From: Solirubrobacterales bacterium
GTDB lineage: Bacteria; Actinomycetota; Thermoleophilia; Solirubrobacterales; 70-9
DNA length: 7,593 bases
Direction: 5' to 3'
Assembly: GCA_013694825.1 (NCBI GenBank)
Contig: JACDBR010000123.1
Coordinates: forward strand, 1-7,593
A program made the translations under genes and the position numbers. Below, in pieces: positions 1-7,170 of the stretch. The first letter of the stretch is position 1. Every line of letters starts with the position of its first letter. The notes below the pieces were generated by a model. That model was not told the origin of the DNA and searched no databases. It saw only the letters and a program-made list of their open reading frames with translations.

Positions 1-1
1 G

Positions 2-1834
2 GGCGCGCCGGGCGAGCCCAGCGCCACGGAAGCCGGCGGCGCTCCCGGAACCGCACGCCGAGGGCTCGACCGCAGCCGCATGCTGGCGTTGTTTCGTCCC
101 TACCGCGGCCGGCTCGGGATCGTCCTCGGCCTGATCTTCGTCTCGGCCGGGCTCGCGATGGTCTCGCCGTTCCTGCTTCGCGGCGTGCTCGACACCGCGA
201 TACCGGAGGCCGACACCGGGCTGCTGGCCGGGCTCGTGGCCGGGATGATCGCGATCGCGATCGCGACGGGGGCGCTCGGCGTCGCCCAGACGCTGCTCTC
301 CAACCGGGTCGGCCAGCGCGTCATGCACGACCTGCGCGCCGCGGTCTACCGACACCTCCAGCGGCTCTCGCTCGCCTTCTTCACCCGCACCCGGACCGGT
401 GAGATCCAGTCGCGGATCGCCAACGACATCGGCGGCGTCCAAAATGTCGTCACGAGCACCGCGACCTCGATCGTCTCCAACGTCACGACCGTGATCGCGG
501 CGACCGTAGCGATGTTCCTGCTCGACTGGCGCCTGGCCTCCTTCGCGCTCTTCCTGCTGCCCTTCTTCGTCTGGTTGACCCGGCGGGTTGGCCAGGAGCG
601 CCGCAAGATCACGAGCGTGCGCCAGGGACGGATGGCCGACATGTCGGCGCTGGTCGAGGAGTCGCTGTCGGTCTCGGGGATGCTGCTCGGCCGCACGATG
701 GGCCGAAGCGACGAGCTCGCCGGGCGCTTCAGCCGCGAGTCCGAGGAGCTGGCCGATCTCGAGGTCCGCTCGCGGATGGCCGGGCGCTGGCGGATGGCCT
801 CCGTGCAGATGGCCTTCGCGGTCATGCCCGCGCTCGTCTACCTGATCGCCGGGCTCTCGATCGCGGGCGGTGGCGAGATGATCTCGATCGGCACCCTGGT
901 CGCCTTCACGACCCTTCAGACGCGGCTTTTCTTCCCGATCGGCTCGCTGCTCTCGGTCGGGGTCGAGGTGCAGAGCTCGCTGGCGCTCTTCGAGCGCATC
1001 TTCGCCTACCTCGACGAGCCGATCGAGGTCGGCGAGCGCGAGGGCGCGCTCGCCCGCCCGGCCGCCGAGGTCGCCGGCCGGGTCGAGTTCGAGCGCGTCG
1101 GCTTCCGCTACGCGGCCGATTCGCAGTGGACCTTCCGCGACGTCGAGCTAAGTGTCGAGCCCGGGACGACGCTGGCGCTGGTCGGCGAGACGGGCTCCGG
1201 GAAGACCACGCTCGCCTACCTGCTGGCGCGGCTCTACGACGCCGAGCTGGGTGCCGTGCGGATCGACGGCGTCGACGTCCGCGACCTGACGCACGCATCG
1301 CTCGCGGCGAGCGTCGGACTGGTCTCGCAGGAGACCTATCTCGTCCACTCCTCGATTCGCGAGAACCTGCGCTTCGCCAAGCCGGAGGCAAGCGACGAGG
1401 AGATCGTGGCGGCCGCCCGAGCGGCGCAGATCCACGCGCTTATCGACGGCCTGCCCGAGGGCTACGACACGGTCGTCGGCGAGCGCGGCTACCGCTTCTC
1501 CGGCGGCGAGAAGCAGCGGATCGCGATCGCCCGCGCGGTGCTGCGAAACCCGCCGGTGCTGATCCTCGACGAGGCGACGAGCGCGCTCGACAGCGAGACC
1601 GAGCGCGCGGTTCAGCAGGCGCTCGACGAGCTCTCGCGCGATCGCACGACCATCGCGATCGCCCACCGCCTCTCGACGATTCGCGACGCCGAGCAGATCG
1701 CCGTGCTCGCCGGCGGCGGCGTAGCCGAGCTCGGCACCCACGAGGAGTTGCTGGCGCTCGGCGGCCGTTACGCGGCGATGCTCGGCACCCAGCTTGCCGA
1801 GGGGCGCGATCCGGAGCTGGCTGCGGCTTTCTGA
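2..1834 (+). CDS. ABC transporter half-transporter, fused permease and ATP-binding protein (5' end outside window)
   Basis: Type IV (exporter-fold) ABC half-transporter: an N-terminal transmembrane domain, then a nucleotide-binding domain, normally working as a dimer in the cytoplasmic membrane to export lipids, drugs or peptides. Numbering from the ATG at 80 (584 aa), the membrane domain covers about residues 10-310. The ATPase domain covers about 335-584: Walker A GETGSGKTT (369-377), Q-loop Gln417, signature FSGGE (473-477), Walker B VLILDE (493-498, catalytic Glu498), D-loop SALD (501-504) and H-loop His529. All catalytic residues are present; FSGGE in place of LSGGQ is a common variant. 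The frame stays open from the ATG back to position 2, adding a Gly/Pro/Ala-rich stretch, and the ATG has no Shine-Dalgarno sequence. The true start is therefore probably left of the window, although ATG 80 cannot be excluded. The substrate cannot be told from sequence. The gene converges on the TSUP permease gene with a 36-nt gap. Confidence 0.93.
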   Translation, partial: GAPGEPSATEAGGAPGTARRGLDRSRMLALFRPYRGRLGIVLGLIFVSAGLAMVSPFLLRGVLDTAIPEADTGLLAGLVAGMIAIAIATGALGVAQTLLSNRVGQRVMHDLRAAVYRHLQRLSLAFFTRTRTGEIQSRIANDIGGVQNVVTSTATSIVSNVTTVIAATVAMFLLDWRLASFALFLLPFFVWLTRRVGQERRKITSVRQGRMADMSALVEESLSVSGMLLGRTMGRSDELAGRFSRESEELADLEVRSRMAGRWRMASVQMAFAVMPALVYLIAGLSIAGGGEMISIGTLVAFTTLQTRLFFPIGSLLSVGVEVQSSLALFERIFAYLDEPIEVGEREGALARPAAEVAGRVEFERVGFRYAADSQWTFRDVELSVEPGTTLALVGETGSGKTTLAYLLARLYDAELGAVRIDGVDVRDLTHASLAASVGLVSQETYLVHSSIRENLRFAKPEASDEEIVAAARAAQIHALIDGLPEGYDTVVGERGYRFSGGEKQRIAIARAVLRNPPVLILDEATSALDSETERAVQQALDELSRDRTTIAIAHRLSTIRDAEQIAVLAGGGVAELGTHEELLALGGRYAAMLGTQLAEGRDPELAAAF

Positions 1835-1848
1835 GCTGCTGAGGGAGC

Positions 1849-1887
1849 GAGCGGGCGGGGGCGCGGCTCGCTAGATCACGCCCGCTC
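1849..1887. terminator. Possible hairpin between convergent genes
   Basis: A 9-bp perfect inverted repeat, GAGCGGGCG (1849-1857) and CGCCCGCTC (1879-1887), encloses a 21-nt loop. It lies just after the ABC transporter stop codon, and its right arm is inside the last codons of the TSUP gene. It could act as a terminator for one or both convergent transcripts. There is no T-tract on either strand, the loop is long, and GC-rich DNA often yields such matches by chance, so this is a weak call. Confidence 0.25.
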
Positions 1888-2614
1888 CGGCAAGCAGGCT
1901 CGCCACCCCCGCGATCACGACCAGCACCAGTCCCACCGCGTGAAAGTGACGTGCCTCCATGCGCGTGAAGGCGCTGCGCCCGACCAGCACGCCGGCGATC
2001 ACCGTCGCCATCAGGGCCAGGAAGGTGCCAGCCTCGAAGCCGAGGCCCGGATCGGAGAAAAGAAAGCCGAGCGGGATCCCGATCAGGTTCAGCGCCAGCA
2101 GGATCGCCGCCATCGTGTCGCGGACCTCGGCCGGGCTGAAGCCGCGGGCGCGGAAGAACAGCAGCAGCGGCGGGCCGTTGGTGCTTGTGGTCGTAGTCAA
2201 CGCGCCGGCGGCGACGCCGACCGGGATCGCGGTCCAGGCACCGATCGGCCGCTCGGCGGCCTCGACCGGCGAGCCCTCGCGCCCCTGGTCGATTGCGGCG
2301 GCGGCGATCACCGCCACCCCGATCGCGATCTGAAGCGTCTCCCGCGAGAGCGCAGTGAAGATCAGCGCGCCGGCCGCCAGGCCGGGGAGCGAGGCCGCCA
2401 GCAGCACCGGCAGCTCGGGCCGGACGTGGCGCTGGCGGCCCTCTCCGAGCAGCGTGAAGGAGTTCAGCAGGATGCTCAGCGCCAGCACCGTGAAGAGCGC
2501 GTCGGCCGGCTCCAGGACGGCGAACAGCGCCGGGCCGAGGACCAGCGCGAAGCCGAATCCGACGGCCGATTGGAGGATCGCGCCGGCGAAGGCGGCGGCG
2601 ATCACGAGCGCCAC
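1871..2614 (-). CDS. TauE/SafE (TSUP) family membrane permease, putative sulfite or small organic anion exporter
   Basis: A 247-aa, strongly hydrophobic protein with about eight predicted membrane segments in two halves. It carries the two typical TSUP half-repeats: GAILQSAVGFGFALVLGPAL (11-30) near the N-terminus, and the related TTTTSTNGPPLLLFF (140-154) opening the second half. Known family members move sulfite, sulfoacetate, sulfolactate or related anions across the cytoplasmic membrane, but many have no known substrate. The length is normal. The start is GTG (complement of 2612-2614), chosen because a strong GAGGAG ribosome site (complement of 2620-2625) lies 5 nt upstream. The gene ends in TAG directly after a membrane segment, where the family normally ends. 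It lies 38 nt downstream of the LLM oxidoreductase on the same strand, so the two are probably co-transcribed. The family call is confident; the substrate is inferred. Confidence 0.88.
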   Translation of the reverse strand: MALVIAAAFAGAILQSAVGFGFALVLGPALFAVLEPADALFTVLALSILLNSFTLLGEGRQRHVRPELPVLLAASLPGLAAGALIFTALSRETLQIAIGVAVIAAAAIDQGREGSPVEAAERPIGAWTAIPVGVAAGALTTTTSTNGPPLLLFFRARGFSPAEVRDTMAAILLALNLIGIPLGFLFSDPGLGFEAGTFLALMATVIAGVLVGRSAFTRMEARHFHAVGLVLVVIAGVASLLAGAGVI

Positions 2615-2619
2615 AGCTG

Positions 2620-2625
2620 CTCCTC
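2620..2625 (-). promoter_or_regulatory. Ribosome-binding site fixing the GTG start of the TSUP gene
   Basis: GAGGAG on the minus strand, 5 nt before the GTG codon. It supports GTG at 2614 as the start rather than a later ATG. Confidence 0.75.
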
Positions 2626-2652
2626 AGCGGTCAGGGTCGGCCGAGCGTCGCT

Positions 2653-3597
2653 TCAGCCGACTGCATCGGCGAGCTCGTGGCCGATCAGCTCGATCGTCTC
2701 GGTGTCCCAGTAGACGTGGTGCTGGAGCATCGCCCGGCTGACCCCGGCCCGCTCGAGCTCGCGTAGCTGCGCCGCGGCCTCCTCGACGGTGCCGATCACG
2801 TAGTGATCCGGGAGCGAGTCGAGGTAGGCCTGCGGTGAGCCGGCATCGGAGTTCCGCCAGCGCGCGTGCTCGGCGGCTTTCTCGAGCAGCGAGTCACGGT
2901 CTCGGGCGATCACGAAGCCGAGCATCGCCGAGAGCGGGATCGGCTCGCGGCCGGCTTGCTCGCACGCCGCCGTGATCGCTTCGCGCCGCTCGCGGCACTG
3001 CTCGAGGTTGGCGTGGGGCGTGTTGTACTCGTCGGCCCAGCGGGCGGCGAGCCGGGCGCTCTTCGGCCCGGCCTGGCCGCCCATGATCAGCCGTGGCTTT
3101 CGCTCCGGCAGCGGCCAGGCCGTCAGCTGCTTGGTCTCGTAGTGCTTGCCGGAGAAGCTGACCGACTCCTCGGTCCATTGGCGGCTGATCAGCTCGGCCT
3201 GCTCGGCGAGGATCCGCATCCGCTTCCAGGTCGGCGGCAGGGCGAACCCGTAGGACTCATGCTCGGCCTTCCACCAGCCGGCGCCGAGTCCGAGCTCGAT
3301 CCGATCCCCGCCGGCGACCGCCTGCGCGGTGACGACGAGCTTCGCCAGGGTTGACGGATGGCGGAAGGTGACGGGGGAGACGAGCGTCCCGAAGCAAAGC
3401 GTCTCGGTCGCGGCGGCGAGCCCACAGATCGTCCCCCAGGCATCGAGCGACCCGCGAGCATCGATCTCGTCGACGGAGAAGTAGTGGTCGGAGCGAAAGA
3501 GCGTCCCGATGCCCGCGCGCTCGCAAGCGCCCGCAATCTCGAGCCAGCTCTCCCAACTCACGTCCTCCTGTCCCTCGACCATCAGGTCCAGGCGCAT
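2653..3597 (-). CDS. LLM-class (luciferase-like) oxidoreductase, probably F420-dependent
   Basis: A 314-aa bacterial-luciferase-fold (TIM-barrel) protein, expected to be soluble and to bind F420 or FMN. Family landmarks: the first strand MRLDLMVEGQ (1-10); GTLFRSDHY (31-39); GTLVSPVTFRHPSTLAK (70-86), the usual strand and cofactor-edge segment; DRIELGLGAGW (98-108), matching the family gGRxelGlGaGW; RLIMGGQ (169-175); ARWADEYNT (185-193); and the C-terminal IGTVEEAAAQLRELERAGV (268-286). The start is ATG at 3597, with GGAGG (complement of 3604-3608) 6 nt upstream. It lies 53 nt downstream of the nrdJ stop and 38 nt upstream of the TSUP gene. A 20-bp palindrome sits just 5' of its ribosome site and may give it separate control. 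LLM enzymes act on very varied substrates (alkanesulfonates, nitriloacetate, methylene-H4MPT, glucose-6-phosphate), so no reaction is assigned. The family call is firm; F420 over FMN is inferred from the actinobacterial context. Confidence 0.9.
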   Translation of the reverse strand: MRLDLMVEGQEDVSWESWLEIAGACERAGIGTLFRSDHYFSVDEIDARGSLDAWGTICGLAAATETLCFGTLVSPVTFRHPSTLAKLVVTAQAVAGGDRIELGLGAGWWKAEHESYGFALPPTWKRMRILAEQAELISRQWTEESVSFSGKHYETKQLTAWPLPERKPRLIMGGQAGPKSARLAARWADEYNTPHANLEQCRERREAITAACEQAGREPIPLSAMLGFVIARDRDSLLEKAAEHARWRNSDAGSPQAYLDSLPDHYVIGTVEEAAAQLRELERAGVSRAMLQHHVYWDTETIELIGHELADAVG

Positions 3598-3603
3598 CCG
3601 CTA

Positions 3604-3608
3604 CCTCC
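3604..3608 (-). promoter_or_regulatory. Ribosome-binding site of the LLM oxidoreductase gene
   Basis: GGAGG on the minus strand, 6 nt before the ATG at 3597. It supports that start. Confidence 0.75.
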
Positions 3609-3615
3609 GCGCTCG

Positions 3616-3635
3616 AGGCGTTCCGCGGAACGCCT
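3616..3635. repeat. Perfect 20-bp palindrome between nrdJ and the LLM gene (operator or terminator hairpin)
   Basis: The arms AGGCGTTCCG and CGGAACGCCT are exact reverse complements with no spacer. As RNA they would fold into an 8-bp stem with a CGCG loop. On the minus strand it starts 15 nt after the nrdJ TGA and ends 7 nt before the LLM gene's GGAGG. It could end nrdJ transcription (no U-tract follows, which is common in high-GC actinobacteria), or be a dimeric repressor's operator or a leader hairpin controlling the LLM-TSUP pair. The symmetry is certain; the role is not. Confidence 0.5.
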
Positions 3636-3650
3636 GGGCCTACGCCCGGC

Positions 3651-4241
3651 TCAGCCGCAGCCGGTGTTGTTGCCGCAGCTCGAGCAGGTGTAGCAGGAGC
3701 CGGTGCGCTGCATCATGCCGCCGCACTGCTCGCAGGCCGGGCCGAGGTCGCGGCCGATGATCTTCGCCGGGCGGACCGGGGGAGAGTCGGTGAACCCGGC
3801 CGCGGCAGGAATCGCCGCACCCGGACCGGGCGAGGCCGCCTTGGCCTCGGAGCTTGGCACGCTCCTGCCGCCGCCTCCGTTGCCAGCATGACCGTTGCCG
3901 TTCCCGGTTGCTTGGCCGCCGTTGCCGTTCGCGGCCTTCGACTCTGCCGTCTCAGGCGGACCCGCGGTGTCGGCCGAGAACAGCGCCTGCTGAGCCTCCT
4001 TCCGGGCCCTGACGTCCTTGGTCATGATCCCGAGCTCCTCGAGCGCGTCGACGTCGTGGATGAACCGGCTCGCCAGCCAGCGCATGATGTAGTCGGGCAT
4101 CGACTTGGCGAACGGGATCTCCGGGTTGCCGGTGATCCCCTCCGGGTCGAAGCGCATGTACGAGAACTTGTTGACGAACTCCTCGAGCGGCACGCCGTAC
4201 TGGAGGCCGAGCGAGATCGCCGTCGCGTAGGCGTTCATCAT
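3651..4241 (-). CDS. NrdJ C-terminal part beyond the amber codon: TSCPD domain remainder and zinc-ribbon tail
   Basis: This is the longest canonical ATG-initiated frame downstream of the TAG (196 aa), and it is in the same frame as the catalytic part. It holds the end of the TSCPD domain (NAYATAISLGLQYGVPLEEF, then GNPEIPFAKSMPDYIMRWLA), a Gly/Asn-rich linker (104-125) and the cysteine-rich tail (Cys170, 173, 183, 186, 189, 195). The ATG pair at 4241 is an unlikely real start. It has no Shine-Dalgarno sequence, and it cuts away 44 upstream codons (complement of 4242-4373) that encode the conserved THKFSIAGHEGYI region. Those 44 codons contain no ATG, GTG or TTG. It is best read as the 3' part of nrdJ. 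A natural two-gene parallel exists: Pseudomonas aeruginosa splits class II RNR into nrdJa and nrdJb. Confidence 0.6.
   Translation of the reverse strand: MMNAYATAISLGLQYGVPLEEFVNKFSYMRFDPEGITGNPEIPFAKSMPDYIMRWLASRFIHDVDALEELGIMTKDVRARKEAQQALFSADTAGPPETAESKAANGNGGQATGNGNGHAGNGGGGRSVPSSEAKAASPGPGAAIPAAAGFTDSPPVRPAKIIGRDLGPACEQCGGMMQRTGSCYTCSSCGNNTGCG
3867..3932 (-). repeat. Gly/Asn-rich linker coding tract in nrdJ
   Basis: It encodes 22 residues almost entirely of Gly, Asn, Ala, His, Gln and Thr, with NGNG-type repeats, lying between the TSCPD domain and the zinc-ribbon tail. A flexible tether of this kind suits the known job of the RNR C-terminal tail, which swings into the active site to deliver reducing equivalents. 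The composition is read directly; the role is inferred. Confidence 0.6.
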
Positions 4242-4373
4242 CCCGCGCAGCGTCGAGCCCTCCTTGCCGATGTCGGTGAGGAAGATCTCGCCGACCGCGC
4301 CGTCCTCATTCTTGCCCGCCGTGATGTAGCCCTCGTGGCCGGCGATCGAGAACTTGTGGGTCAGCGACTCGCG

Positions 4374-6545
<2,172 letters not shown>

Positions 6546-6550
6546 GCTTT

Positions 6551-6556
6551 CTCCTC
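6551..6556 (-). promoter_or_regulatory. Ribosome-binding site of nrdJ
   Basis: GAGGAG on the minus strand, 5 nt before ATG 6545. It lies in the 37-nt gap after nrdR and supports translation of nrdJ from a shared nrdR-nrdJ message. Confidence 0.75.
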
Positions 6557-6582
6557 TGCGACAACGGTTGAAGGGGGAACGA

Positions 6583-7038
6583 TTAACTCTTGCGGCCGGC
6601 TCGGACAGAACCGGTTGAGAGCAACTCCGCTATTTGGGGATTCGCGTCGGGCAGCGTGCCGGCGTATTGGAGGAAGGCGCCGGCGTCGAGCCGCCCGAGC
6701 GCCTCGAGCGCGGCCTCGCTGATCCGCTCCGCCGCGATCTCGCTCTCGCCCGTCTCGGACTCGAGCTCGATCCGCTCGACGATCGAGGCGATCGCCGCCG
6801 GCTCGACGGGACGTTTGTGCGCCGCCCTGATCAGCGCCGCGCGGAGCTTCGCGCGATCGAACGGCTCGAGATCCCCGCTTCGCTTGCGAACCAGCGGCAC
6901 CGGCCGCTCGAAGCGCTCGAACGTCGTCTGCCGCCGCCCGCAGTTGATGCACGCGCGCCGTCTTCGCACGGCGGAGCCGTCGTCAGCAGGGCGGCTCTCG
7001 ATGACCCTCGTGTCGTGCTCGCAGACCGGGCAATGCAT
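6583..7038 (-). CDS. nrdR: Transcriptional repressor NrdR
   Basis: A 151-aa zinc-ribbon plus ATP-cone repressor of ribonucleotide reductase genes. It binds NrdR-boxes when loaded with adenine nucleotides. The N-terminal MHCPVC carries Cys3 and Cys6, and ACINCGRRQTTFERFE carries Cys30 and Cys33, completing the zinc ribbon. The DNA-contacting basic stretch is VRRRRACINCG (24-34). The ATP-cone starts at PLVRKRSGDLEPFDRAKLR (48-66) and runs to about 137. The C-terminus is divergent: where most NrdRs have a YVRFASVYR-like motif, this one has FLQYAGTLP (122-130). The start is certain because two tandem in-frame TAG codons lie 9 nt upstream (complement of 7048-7053). No good Shine-Dalgarno precedes it, so translation may be leaderless or from a very short leader. 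It is first in an nrdR-nrdJ operon, with palindromic boxes upstream that point to autoregulation. Confidence 0.94.
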   Translation of the reverse strand: MHCPVCEHDTRVIESRPADDGSAVRRRRACINCGRRQTTFERFERPVPLVRKRSGDLEPFDRAKLRAALIRAAHKRPVEPAAIASIVERIELESETGESEIAAERISEAALEALGRLDAGAFLQYAGTLPDANPQIAELLSTGSVRAGRKS

Positions 7039-7047
7039 GCGCTCATT

Positions 7048-7063
7048 CTACTATAACTAGTGC
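7048..7063. promoter_or_regulatory. Candidate NrdR-box, nrdR-proximal, overlapping a -10 element
   Basis: On the minus strand this 16-mer is GCACTAGTTATAGTAG, with ACTA and TAGT arms around a 4-nt centre. By eye it matches about 11 of 16 positions of the NrdR-box consensus acaCwATATaTwGtgt, so it is the weaker box. It includes TATAGT (complement of 7050-7055), a plausible -10 hexamer that would start transcription 4-5 nt before the nrdR ATG. Repressor bound here would block that promoter. No convincing -35 is visible. Confidence 0.5.
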
Positions 7064-7088
7064 CCTTGGTCTTCCTCTTGCCCTCTAG

Positions 7089-7104
7089 ACGCTACATATA
7101 GCGT
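7089..7104. promoter_or_regulatory. Candidate NrdR-box, distal, strong palindrome
   Basis: On the minus strand this 16-mer is ACGCTATATGTAGCGT: perfect 6-bp arms (ACGCTA and TAGCGT) around TATG. It matches about 13 of 16 positions of the NrdR-box consensus. Its centre is 41 bp from the centre of the second box, about four helical turns, so both would lie on the same DNA face. That fits the tandem-box arrangement known for NrdR targets. It stands out as an AT-containing palindrome in very GC-rich DNA. Confidence 0.65.
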
Positions 7105-7155
7105 GCCACGCGTTGCCACTCGCGGAGAACATGCACGATTCCGGCCCTGCTCCGC

Positions 7156-7161
7156 TAGATT
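7156..7161 (+). promoter_or_regulatory. Possible -10 element for the divergent HlyIII-like gene
   Basis: TAGATT fits the TAnnnT pattern and ends 9 nt before the ATG at 7171. With no Shine-Dalgarno before that ATG, a leaderless transcript is plausible, as is common in actinobacteria. No clear -35 is seen. The call is weak. Confidence 0.25.
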
Positions 7162-7170
7162 CGCCTTGTA

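Noticed and set aside
246..267. Tandem GCGATC repeat within the ABC transporter
   Set aside because: It simply encodes alternating Ile and Ala in a membrane helix with preferred codons, so there is no need for a separate function.
1148..1741. Minus-strand open frame (197 codons) opposite the ABC ATPase domain
   Set aside because: The + strand carries complete Walker A, signature, Walker B and H-loop motifs in order. The antisense frame has no known motif.
1940..2713. Plus-strand open frame opposite the TSUP gene
   Set aside because: The product is highly charged and low in complexity, it overlaps two genes with clear family motifs and ribosome sites, and it crosses their junction.
4242..4373. 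Intein or intron between the two nrdJ parts
   Set aside because: The stretch is only 132 nt, stays in frame and translates to normal conserved NrdJ sequence, so nothing is inserted.
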